Shown here one piece after another: positions 1 through 5,393 of a stretch of DNA of 5,393 nucleotides. Position numbers and translations under genes: made by a program. The notes below the pieces were generated by a model. The model saw nothing but the letters and a program-made list of their open reading frames with translations. It did not search any database and was not told where the DNA came from. Source of the stretch: an uncultured Alistipes sp. (GTDB lineage: Bacteria > Bacteroidota > Bacteroidia > Bacteroidales > Rikenellaceae); contig CALDPX010000009.1 in the NCBI GenBank assembly GCA_937911745.1, positions 1 through 5,393 on the forward strand, read 5' to 3'. Numbering within the stretch: the first letter of the stretch is position 1; every line of letters starts with the position of its first letter.

Positions 1-1850
1 TTTCACTTGGTAGTGATGGTTCTATCGCTAACGGAGCAAAATGGAAACTCAATAACGATGGTTCGGGCCAGATCGCATCGGGCAATATATCGTGGAACGC
101 TGCCGGTACGGTAACATTTGGTGCGTCAGTAACCGCTCAATGGACTACGGGTATATCTACAGCCAAGGAACTCGCTTCGGCAATGGCCTTTGGTAAGATG
201 TTGTACAGAGATCCTACCTTCACGAAGGGTAACAACTCAATGGGTATCTATAATAACTCCAGCAGTGGAATGGTTACTCACACGCGAATAGCTGACTCAA
301 CCGCACCCAATGATAGTGGCTATGTTATCCAAATACAAACCACCGGTACTGCAACGCCCAATAATGGAGGCTTCTATTTTGGAACTATGTGTAGTAACCG
401 CAAGGTGTTTATCGCCCGCATCATTGCTAAGATACCGGTTGGTCATAATATCCAGTTTGCTACTAACAGCATCGGCACGGGAGGTAGCAGCCGCTGGCTG
501 ACAGCAAATGCAGGTACAGGAGATTGGTGCGAATACATATACAAAGTTGTGTGTGGTACATCAAACTTCTCAACCACTCATTATTACTACCTCGATGGTA
601 CGCAAGGAACAACTGATGCTCCTGTGGTATGGCAGATAGCATACGCTACGGTCTTTGATCTGACCTCTGCGGAGAAGTACACCACAACAATTGATGCCAA
701 CGGTGTCTATACTGGTACGGTTAAGGCAAATCAAGTTATTATTGATAGTGCTTTGATTGTTGGAGGTAGCAGCTACAATGGCAGTATCTCTGTGCGAGAT
801 GCGAACAACTCCGTAAAAGTTACTCTGGACCGCACAGGCATTACTGCTGTGGCTGGTAAGATTGGCGGCTGGACAATTGGTTCAAGCTCTTTGACAGCCT
901 CTGCTCCGAGTTCGGGACACAGAATTGTGATGACGAGTTCGGGTTATATCTACCACGATAACCCCAATACGGGTATAGACTACTGGGGATTGAAGTCCGA
1001 TGGCTCTGCAACATTCGGCACAAACAAGATAAAATTTAATGCTGACGGCTCAGGCTTTGTGGCAAATGGCAATCTTTCGTGGGATGTTGATGGTAATATC
1101 ACTGCCCAAAAGGGAACATTCAAGGATGTTGAGGTTATTGGAACAGTCAGAAACCCATTTATCCTCAATGATAGCAGTATCTACATCGGCATGGAAGACC
1201 CTCAGATGAACTTCAATAAGTACGACCATGTAGTTGCTATTCGTGGTTCGTGGGATGAAGATATTCCTTTGCCTTGGACTTTGGAGCATAGTGGCCGCCG
1301 AGTCTGTCTTGTGAACTACAAATGGGGCTCAAATACTACTGTGGGCGTTATGAGTATCACCGCTCCCAGTGGAAAATACTTCTATGAGGATGGCATCTCT
1401 AAATCCACAATCACCTTCTCGCGCGAGTTAGTAGAGCTGCTTGGCTATGGAGATAATACGACCTTCTTCGGTTGGATTGTGGTGAATCGTCTTGATTTAA
1501 TGACTTCGAAGAAGTATGGTAAAAATATGAAGTTCCTTGCACAGGGAACAGTTACCGTATCGTCTACGAGCAGTTACTCGGTAAAGTACCAAACCTTTGA
1601 TGGGAACACTATAACTGTTTCACGATTGGGTAAGGGTCAATACCGAGTCTATCTGCCGAGCGGCTGGAATATGTCAGGATATTACCAGGTCTTCCTAAGC
1701 GGTATCTACTCGGCTGTGGATAGTACGCCGATTTACGCCACATTGAAAGCTTTGTATAGCTACTATTTCGATGTCTACACTGCCGATGACAGCAGTACAA
1801 ACGATGGCTCATTCAACTTTTTGGTGGTTTCTACGGGAGATTGGAAATAA
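1..1850 (+). CDS. Phage tail fibre / tail-tip receptor-binding protein, 5'-truncated
   Basis: The reading frame is already open at base 3 and runs without a stop to TAA at 1848-1850, giving 615 visible residues. The ATG at 183 is therefore an internal methionine, and the true start lies upstream of the window. Visible residues 1-38 and 329-367 are two copies of a repeat (SDGS...DGSG...GN.SW). Residues about 61-220 form a Gly/Ser/Thr/aromatic-rich region that could be a jelly-roll carbohydrate-binding domain. IDANGVYTGT (230-239) and GKIGGWTI (285-292) are short motifs common in phage tail proteins. The C-terminal 240 residues, including RLGKGQYRVYLPSGW, look like a distinct terminal domain and are the likeliest receptor-binding part. 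No membrane segment or catalytic motif is visible. Its place next to baseplate-like genes supports a virion tail role. A bacterial surface adhesin is the main alternative but fits the neighbours less well. Confidence 0.72.
   Translation, partial: SLGSDGSIANGAKWKLNNDGSGQIASGNISWNAAGTVTFGASVTAQWTTGISTAKELASAMAFGKMLYRDPTFTKGNNSMGIYNNSSSGMVTHTRIADSTAPNDSGYVIQIQTTGTATPNNGGFYFGTMCSNRKVFIARIIAKIPVGHNIQFATNSIGTGGSSRWLTANAGTGDWCEYIYKVVCGTSNFSTTHYYYLDGTQGTTDAPVVWQIAYATVFDLTSAEKYTTTIDANGVYTGTVKANQVIIDSALIVGGSSYNGSISVRDANNSVKVTLDRTGITAVAGKIGGWTIGSSSLTASAPSSGHRIVMTSSGYIYHDNPNTGIDYWGLKSDGSATFGTNKIKFNADGSGFVANGNLSWDVDGNITAQKGTFKDVEVIGTVRNPFILNDSSIYIGMEDPQMNFNKYDHVVAIRGSWDEDIPLPWTLEHSGRRVCLVNYKWGSNTTVGVMSITAPSGKYFYEDGISKSTITFSRELVELLGYGDNTTFFGWIVVNRLDLMTSKKYGKNMKFLAQGTVTVSSTSSYSVKYQTFDGNTITVSRLGKGQYRVYLPSGWNMSGYYQVFLSGIYSAVDSTPIYATLKALYSYYFDVYTADDSSTNDGSFNFLVVSTGDWK
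3..116 (+). repeat. Coding repeat unit 1 of the fibre protein
   Basis: This is a 38-codon unit containing SDGS, KLNNDGSG and GNISW. It aligns with the unit at 987-1103 at about 20 of 38 residues, with one single-residue gap. The match is at protein level and the DNA has drifted, so this is an old domain duplication in the fibre stalk. The unit reaches the window edge, so further copies may lie upstream. Confidence 0.7.
987..1103 (+). repeat. Coding repeat unit 2 of the fibre protein
   Basis: This is a 39-codon unit containing SDGS, KFNADGSG and GNLSW, homologous to the unit at 3-116. It follows the GKIGGWTI motif (855-878) and precedes the C-terminal domain, so it marks the end of the repetitive stalk. 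The Gly/Asn/Asp turns alternating with short beta-prone strings suit a trimeric beta-rich shaft; that structural reading is inference. Confidence 0.7.
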
Positions 1851-1910
1851 TTTTCACTCTCCCGCAACCCTAAACCTTAAACCCACTCTATACTTTAAGA
1901 AACAGCAGAT

Positions 1911-2204
1911 ATGAAAGTAACAAGCACAATCATTACAAAGGTGGCAGAGGCTACCACAGAGAATGGCTCCTATAACCTGGAGTACAGCATTATGGACGGC
2001 GTATTGGAGCGTGTCCAGACAACAGCTTTCAAACCCTCCTCTACGGAGCAGCGAATTGCAGTAGGCAGTATCTACTACGACCGTGGTAGCGTAACGATTA
2101 ATATGCCATTCAACCCCGATATGGCAAAGTATGTTGCCGATGCAACGACACAGATTGAGTCTATCCTCTCAGAGGTGGCGACCATCGCAGCAGAAGTTGA
2201 GTAA
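1911..2204 (+). CDS. Small phage protein of unknown function, next to the fibre gene
   Basis: This encodes 97 residues starting 60 bases after the fibre stop. I do not recognise a named family. Residues 1-70 are beta-prone (MKVTSTIITKV, YNLEYSIMDG, SIYYDRGSVTINMPF). Residues 71-97 look like an acidic amphipathic helix with heptad-like hydrophobic spacing (IESILSEVATIAAEVE), which could be an oligomerisation tail. There is no signal peptide, membrane segment or catalytic motif. The leader before the ATG (AAGAAACAGCAGAT) lacks a clear Shine-Dalgarno site, which is common in Bacteroidota. Position immediately after a fibre gene is where many phages encode a fibre-assembly chaperone or fibre accessory protein, so that role is possible but unproven. 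The gene itself is probably real, given its position, spacing and sensible composition. Confidence 0.72.
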   Translation: MKVTSTIITKVAEATTENGSYNLEYSIMDGVLERVQTTAFKPSSTEQRIAVGSIYYDRGSVTINMPFNPDMAKYVADATTQIESILSEVATIAAEVE

Positions 2205-2224
2205 TCACATTAAATATTAACGAT

Positions 2225-2548
2225 ATGGAACTTTCAATTAAAGACAGACTTTACCTTCCTACATTCCTTCCTGCAAAGGGAAACTTCAAGGATTTCAACC
2301 TCAAAAAGGAGATTCTTCGTAAGATTGCCATCAGCGATGATGAGCGCAAAGAGATTAACTTCCGCGAGAACCAGGAGGACAACCGACTTGAGTGGGATGT
2401 CGAGAAGGAGACACCGCTGATTGTAGATTTCTCAAAAGACGAGATGGAGTATCTCCGCCGTGCGTGCGAGAAGATCTCAGACGAGGAGTTGCCTGACGAT
2501 ATGTGGGCAACGGTAGAGAAAATTTACGACGAAACAGTAAATTCGTAA
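2225..2548 (+). CDS. Small acidic phage protein of unknown function
   Basis: This encodes 107 residues starting 20 bases after the previous stop, probably in the same transcript. It is rich in charged residues (Asp, Glu, Lys, Arg) and has no signal peptide or membrane segment, so a soluble protein is expected. The N-terminus (IKDRLYLPTFLP) is followed by helical stretches at about residues 26-45 (LKKEILRKIAISDDERKEI) and 71-103 (KDEMEYLRRACEKI...DDMWATVEKIYDE). A short strand pair, RLEWDVEKETPLIVDF, lies between them. I do not recognise a named domain. Small proteins of this general look occur in Bacteroidales phage genomes as conserved hypotheticals, but I cannot assign a role. No Shine-Dalgarno site is visible upstream (ATTAAATATTAACGAT). 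The gene is the last one before the terminator-like hairpin. Confidence 0.72.
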   Translation: MELSIKDRLYLPTFLPAKGNFKDFNLKKEILRKIAISDDERKEINFRENQEDNRLEWDVEKETPLIVDFSKDEMEYLRRACEKISDEELPDDMWATVEKIYDETVNS

Positions 2549-2570
2549 ACCAAAAACACATCTTTAAGCT

Positions 2571-2587
2571 ACTCTTTTGCAAAGGGT
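2571..2587 (+). other. Small hairpin just upstream of the terminator
   Basis: ACTCTTTTGCAAAGGGT can fold into a 7-bp stem (one G-U pair) with a 3-base loop. It shares only base 2587 with the stronger hairpin that follows. The 7-mer TACTCTT occurs both at the foot of this stem (2570-2576) and at the apex of the next hairpin (2598-2604). It may simply be part of the 3' end structure of the upstream transcript. Confidence 0.4.
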
Positions 2588-2620
2588 GCCCCGGTCGTAC
2601 TCTTACGGTCGGGGCATTTT
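2587..2620 (+). terminator. Intrinsic (Rho-independent) terminator-like hairpin
   Basis: Bases 2587-2616 form a 13-bp stem that is continuous apart from two G-U wobble pairs, with a 4-base loop (2600-2603) and a GC-rich base (TGCCCC pairing with GGGGCA). TTTT follows at once at 2617-2620. The T-run lies only on the + strand side, so it would stop + strand transcription coming from the fibre group. It lies 39 bases after the stop at 2548 and ends 11 bases before the ATG at 2632. The T-run is short, so termination may be partial and allow read-through into the baseplate genes. Confidence 0.72.
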
Positions 2621-2631
2621 AATTCAAGAAT

Positions 2632-3330
2632 ATGGCAAGACAAGATATTACGATGGATGCCGAGTATGGCGAGGTGGAGACTTCCGGTAATATTGCCGGC
2701 AAGACCTTCTACGAGTGTCGTCTGCTCGACAGCGTGGAGAATGCAGATAACGACAACTATCGCTATGGTGAGATTATCGTTCCTGCAGGCTTTATGCAGT
2801 CGTACAGCGACAGCAAGGGCATCCATATTGTTTTGCCTTACACACCAGATAGGCGCTTTCTTTCCATCGTTATAGTTAAGCCTTTAGGTTCGGGTGGCAC
2901 GGAGTTCCTACGTAACAGCGTATCTGGTTCAATATGGTTCCCGGTCATGGTGGAATCGACTTCGGGGAACTCCGCTGTCACCCTTGCCGAACTCTATTCG
3001 CTCAATGAAGATGGCATCTTTAACCTCCTCTTGCGAGATGGTTATCTTGCTATCTTCTCGGGCGAGGAGACCGATTTTGATATCGGTGTGGCAAAAGCAC
3101 AAAACGAAACCTTCCTATTGAAAGCCTCGGCAGGCAATGTCTACCAGCACCCGACAACAGGTGTAGGACTTATCGACTTCCTGCACTCAAGTTTGGAGAA
3201 CAATGGTCTTGCTGCCAAGTTGCAGGCAGAGTTTTTATCCGACAAGATGATTATCCAGAACGCATATATGGACTCCGAGACGGGAGAACTGCTATTAGAA
3301 ACTGTGGAGAAGGAGGACAACAATGGGTAG
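2632..3330 (+). CDS. Putative baseplate wedge protein, gp25/gpW/XkdS-like C-terminus
   Basis: This encodes 232 residues. The C-terminal part (about 148-225) reads DFDIGVAKAQNETFLLK, then a P-T-x-G-V-G-L turn, a helix (IDFLHSSLENNGLAAKLQAEF) and a final strand pair with a D-x-x-T-G-E-L-L-L turn. That order of features resembles the gp25/P2 gpW/XkdS baseplate wedge fold. The N-terminal 145 residues are beta-rich and not recognised. They make this protein longer than the usual 110-145 residues of the family, so it may be a fusion or carry an extra domain. The ATG is preceded by only a weak purine run (CAAGAA), and the terminator-like hairpin lies just upstream. The gene overlaps the next one by 8 bases. 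Its place two genes before a J-like gene supports the baseplate call, which rests on pattern similarity and position rather than on a diagnostic residue. Confidence 0.6.
   Translation: MARQDITMDAEYGEVETSGNIAGKTFYECRLLDSVENADNDNYRYGEIIVPAGFMQSYSDSKGIHIVLPYTPDRRFLSIVIVKPLGSGGTEFLRNSVSGSIWFPVMVESTSGNSAVTLAELYSLNEDGIFNLLLRDGYLAIFSGEETDFDIGVAKAQNETFLLKASAGNVYQHPTTGVGLIDFLHSSLENNGLAAKLQAEFLSDKMIIQNAYMDSETGELLLETVEKEDNNG
3310..3316 (+). promoter_or_regulatory. Strong Shine-Dalgarno site for the LysM-domain gene
   Basis: AAGGAGG lies 6 bases before the ATG at 3323, inside the end of the preceding gene. It fixes the start of the LysM gene despite the 8-base overlap. It stands out because the genes upstream lack such a site. 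Confidence 0.75.
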
Positions 3331-4252
3331 GTATAAGGTTATAGCAGGACAGAACATCTACGATATCGCACTACATATCTACGGTAGTATCGAGGGTATC
3401 GTTGATTTGATGATGTGCAATACAGACCTTTCGTTGGATACGGTACTCAAGGTCGGCGATGAACTAATCTACTCGGACGATTTTATTATCAACGCCGATG
3501 TTGTTGCCTATAACGAGATGCACGGCATTGTACCTTCAAATGGCGAACACCATGTATATCCAAAGGTCTTCACAAAGCCCCTCGCTGTGGCATTCTCGCT
3601 TCCGACACAAACTCTGAGTGTGCAGTGCTCGGTATCGGGCGTAGGCACTTTGGAGATTGACTGGGGAGATAATAGCGACACGGAGGTTGTGACGCTCACG
3701 GATAAGCCACAGTTGCTGAAACATATCTTCGATAATAAGGTTCGTAAGCGTCGCCGCATACGCTGGTTTACCGATGCCTACTTCAAACAGGTGGATTGGA
3801 GCGGACTGCAACCAACCTCGGTAGTTATCTTAAGACCACTGCCTATCGAGGAGCTGACAATCAAGGATGCGACCCTCACGCTTGATAGCCTGCAAATGGT
3901 TACGGGTATCTACTCGCTCAACCTCTCGGGGCTCACCTGTGGCAACCTCAAACCTCTTGTCGAGTGCCGCGAGTTGATGACGCTCAATCTCACCGATGCA
4001 CGCATAAAACCTACCGTGCTTGATGAGTGGCTTATCGCTATGGTCGAGAGGTACGGCAATCGTCGTAACTGCGAAGTAACCCTCACAGCAATACCTACGG
4101 GCACCTACCAAGAGCCTGCACGCAATGCGGATACAGGTCGCTACAATATCACATCGGGTATGGAGGCAATCTGGGTTATTACCCACGAGGAGAGTTGGAA
4201 TGAGGGTGGCAAATGGGAATTTATCATTAACGACAAGGAGTATTCAGTATGA
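3323..4252 (+). CDS. LysM-domain baseplate/tail protein with PKD-like and leucine-rich regions
   Basis: This encodes 309 residues. Residues 3-50 fit a LysM domain: YKVIAGQNIYDIALHIYG, then a helix, then L-x-x-G-D-E-L-I-Y. LysM domains bind N-acetylglucosamine polymers such as peptidoglycan and occur in phage tail hub proteins, for example those that bind tail tube or spike. Residues about 87-137 include TLEIDWGDNSDTE followed by KHIF, a PKD-like pattern (W-G-D then H-x-F/Y). Residues about 160-235 have recurring leucine spacing (IEELTIKDATLTLDSL, YSLNLSGL, LMTLNLTDARI), resembling two to three irregular leucine-rich repeats. Residues 276-309 end in a Trp-rich strand segment. No signal peptide is seen, so it is probably a virion part rather than a secreted host protein. 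It sits between the W-like and J-like genes and overlaps both, by 8 and 4 bases, which implies coupled translation. The LysM call is fairly firm; the other domains are tentative. Confidence 0.68.
   Translation: MGRYKVIAGQNIYDIALHIYGSIEGIVDLMMCNTDLSLDTVLKVGDELIYSDDFIINADVVAYNEMHGIVPSNGEHHVYPKVFTKPLAVAFSLPTQTLSVQCSVSGVGTLEIDWGDNSDTEVVTLTDKPQLLKHIFDNKVRKRRRIRWFTDAYFKQVDWSGLQPTSVVILRPLPIEELTIKDATLTLDSLQMVTGIYSLNLSGLTCGNLKPLVECRELMTLNLTDARIKPTVLDEWLIAMVERYGNRRNCEVTLTAIPTGTYQEPARNADTGRYNITSGMEAIWVITHEESWNEGGKWEFIINDKEYSV
4235..4240 (+). promoter_or_regulatory. Shine-Dalgarno site for the J-like gene
   Basis: AAGGAG lies 8 bases before the ATG at 4249, within the last codons of the LysM gene. With the ATGA stop/start overlap at 4249-4252 it points to translational coupling. 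Confidence 0.7.
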
Positions 4253-5145
4253 GCAGAACGATAAAAGATATATACAACGAGGCTGTTGCGGAGCGTAATA
4301 AACGCCTCGAACTCTCGGAGTTTAAGAGCGACTCGAAGATGTCAGTTATGAACGGCATCCTCTGGGTTGTAGCCGCTGTGATTTACAGTTTTGAAACACT
4401 CCTCGATGTCTTCGCTGTGGATATCACGGAGGCTATCAACGGGCGTATCAACGGAACTCCAAACTACTACGCCAATGCTCTTCTACAATACCAGCAGGGC
4501 GATGAGTTGATAGTCCGCGAAGATGGTCTTGCCTTTGGTTATGCCGCTGTGGATGAGACCAAGCGTATCATCACACAGGTGTCGTATGTAGAGAGTACCG
4601 ATGACCAGAATATCGACAGCAAACTTATCTTGAAGGTCGCAACAGGCACAAAGGGCAACCTTGAGGCTATCTCACCCGAAGAGCTTGTCCCCATCAATGC
4701 CTATATCGGCAAGATTAAGTTTGCCGGTACTCGTGTGGAGGTAATATCCACCAAGGGTGATGTGCTTATCCCGCGCCTCACGGTCTTCTATGATGGAGCA
4801 ATACCTGAGTCAGAGATGTACGATGCTATCGAGGCGCAACTCAAGGAGTATGTGATGAACATCGAGTTTGATGCTGCGGTATATGTCTCACGCCTTATGG
4901 ATGCTATCCGCAAGGCGGAGCATATCACAGATGTCTATGTTGATGAGGCGGCCACACCCGAGCAAGGAGTATTTATCGCTTGCCACGACACGGACGGAAA
5001 TATCCAGCCTATGCAGCGTGTACACCGTATGACCTACACTGCTTCGGGCTATTTGAAGGAGTCTTCGGGTAAGGATGAGGAGGCCGACCTGCCATCGTTC
5101 CGTGAGGCTATAATCCTTAAAGTGGAGAATCATGAGCAGGTATAA
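4249..5145 (+). CDS. Putative baseplate J-like protein
   Basis: This encodes 298 residues. The layout follows the baseplate J (Mu gp47/P2 gpJ) pattern. An N-terminal helix region (1-60) is followed by N-G-x-x-N-G-T-P-N-Y-Y-A-N-A and YQQGDEL (66-86), then a beta-rich middle (105-180: RIITQVSYVES, LILKVATGTKGNLEAISPEEL, IKFAGTRVEVIS, RLTVFYDG). A helical segment (186-220, with EAQLKEYVMNIEFDAAVYVSRLMDAIRK carrying the typical 'subunit then first-strand' pattern) leads into a closing strand (HITDVYVDE). In J proteins this family forms the wedge that ties the hub to the fibres. Residues 33-58 are hydrophobic enough to be mistaken for a membrane segment, but they include charged and polar residues and suit a buried helix. 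The start is set by the ATGA overlap and AAGGAG. The stop overlaps the next gene by 14 bases. A more distant fold relative of J is possible. Confidence 0.62.
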   Translation: MSRTIKDIYNEAVAERNKRLELSEFKSDSKMSVMNGILWVVAAVIYSFETLLDVFAVDITEAINGRINGTPNYYANALLQYQQGDELIVREDGLAFGYAAVDETKRIITQVSYVESTDDQNIDSKLILKVATGTKGNLEAISPEELVPINAYIGKIKFAGTRVEVISTKGDVLIPRLTVFYDGAIPESEMYDAIEAQLKEYVMNIEFDAAVYVSRLMDAIRKAEHITDVYVDEAATPEQGVFIACHDTDGNIQPMQRVHRMTYTASGYLKESSGKDEEADLPSFREAIILKVENHEQV

Positions 5146-5393
5146 GCTACCCATAGACAGAACCGTTAACCGTCTTGTTCCGCACTACCTTGCGGGGCGG
5201 CGGTTTATACTCTTTGTGCAGAGCGCACTCCATCCGCTGCAAAGCATCAATGAGTGGTTTCGCTCCTTTGCCCGCGAGAAGCATATCGAGGCGCGAATGA
5301 CATCGCAGGTTCTCTACTTTGAGTGGTTCCTGAACTATAAATTCTCGAAGTATTTCAAGGATAGCCGAGATAGAATCTTTATCAAGGAGAGCG
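5132..5393 (+). CDS. Putative tail protein in the gpI position, 3'-truncated
   Basis: An open frame starts at ATG 5132 and stays open for 87 codons to the window edge. An in-frame stop at 5111-5113 leaves this ATG as the only ATG start. It overlaps the J-like gene by 14 bases in another frame, with GGAG at 5124-5127 only 4 bases ahead of the ATG. The visible sequence is rich in Arg, Lys, Phe, Tyr and Trp (LVPHYLAGRRFILFVQSAL, INEWFRSFAREKHIEARM, LYFEWFLNYKFSKYFKD) and looks mostly helical. I do not recognise a named domain. In P2- and Mu-like phages the gene after J encodes gpI or Mu gp48, which joins the wedge to the tail fibre, so the position suggests that role. The function is inferred from context only; that this is a real gene is well supported by its coupling and start site. 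Confidence 0.55.
   Translation, partial: MSRYKLPIDRTVNRLVPHYLAGRRFILFVQSALHPLQSINEWFRSFAREKHIEARMTSQVLYFEWFLNYKFSKYFKDSRDRIFIKES

Noticed and set aside
1560..1850. Variable-region target of a diversity-generating retroelement at the fibre C-terminus
   Set aside because: Such elements are common in Bacteroidales phages, but no template repeat, reverse transcriptase or second copy of this 3' end is present in the window, and there is no evident cluster of AAC/AAT-type codons.
1868..1884. CCCTAAACCTTAAACCC, resembling a short telomere-type repeat, between the fibre gene and the next gene
   Set aside because: There are only two imperfect units. It is too short to indicate a repeat array or any special function.
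1885..1910. TATACTTTAAG as a Bacteroides-type -7 promoter element
   Set aside because: It does not match TAnnTTTG well and no TTTG-like -33 element is found at the right distance. The gene can be transcribed from upstream.
2569..2826. An 85-codon minus-strand frame reaching into the intergenic gap
   Set aside because: Most of it is antisense to the W-like gene and its end runs through the terminator hairpin. No motif supports it as a gene.
3830..4186. A 118-codon open frame on the minus strand
   Set aside because: It lies wholly inside the LysM-domain gene, has no start context of its own, and its sequence is rich in Cys, Arg and His with no domain pattern. It is an antisense shadow.
4345..4422. 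Possible membrane segment in the J-like protein (residues 33-58)
   Set aside because: The stretch is hydrophobic but contains Ser, Glu and Asp and sits in a J-like wedge context. A buried helix is more likely than a membrane span.

Overview
The window looks like part of the structural (tail and baseplate) module of a bacteriophage or prophage of the Bacteroidales (Bacteroides, Parabacteroides, Alistipes, Prevotella and relatives). The evidence for the host is indirect. The first genes lack Shine-Dalgarno sites, and the fibre-like protein carries repeat motifs of the kind I associate with Bacteroidales phage tail proteins (GKIGGWTI, WKLNNDGSG, IDANGVYTGT). The small hypothetical proteins also have the look of that group. 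All genes lie on the + strand and are tightly packed. I see no tRNA, rRNA, CRISPR array, insertion sequence, integrase or lysis gene.

Layout. Bases 1-1850 hold the 3' part of a long tail fibre or tail-tip protein whose start lies outside the window. After a 60-base gap come two small genes of unknown function (1911-2204 and 2225-2548). An 83-base gap follows, with two adjacent hairpins; the second is a textbook intrinsic terminator shape ending in TTTT. Four genes then run with overlaps at each of their three junctions. The first (2632-3330) has a C-terminal region resembling the gp25/gpW/XkdS baseplate wedge family. The second (3323-4252) has an N-terminal LysM domain followed by a PKD-like strand motif and a leucine-rich stretch. 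The third (4249-5145) resembles baseplate J. The fourth (5132 to the window end) is incomplete and sits where P2-like phages encode gpI.

How they may work together. The order W-like, LysM, J-like, I-position gene matches the logic of a P2/Mu-type baseplate. W-like and J-like subunits would build the wedge, the LysM protein would sit at the hub or contact peptidoglycan, and the I-position protein would link the wedge to fibres. The large upstream protein would supply receptor binding. The overlapping starts and good Shine-Dalgarno sites of the LysM and J-like genes suggest translational coupling, so that baseplate parts are made in balanced amounts. The hairpin at 2571-2620 may separate or attenuate expression between the fibre group and the baseplate group. 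All family assignments come from reading the protein sequences, not from database searches. The baseplate calls are moderate in confidence, and the two small genes remain unassigned.
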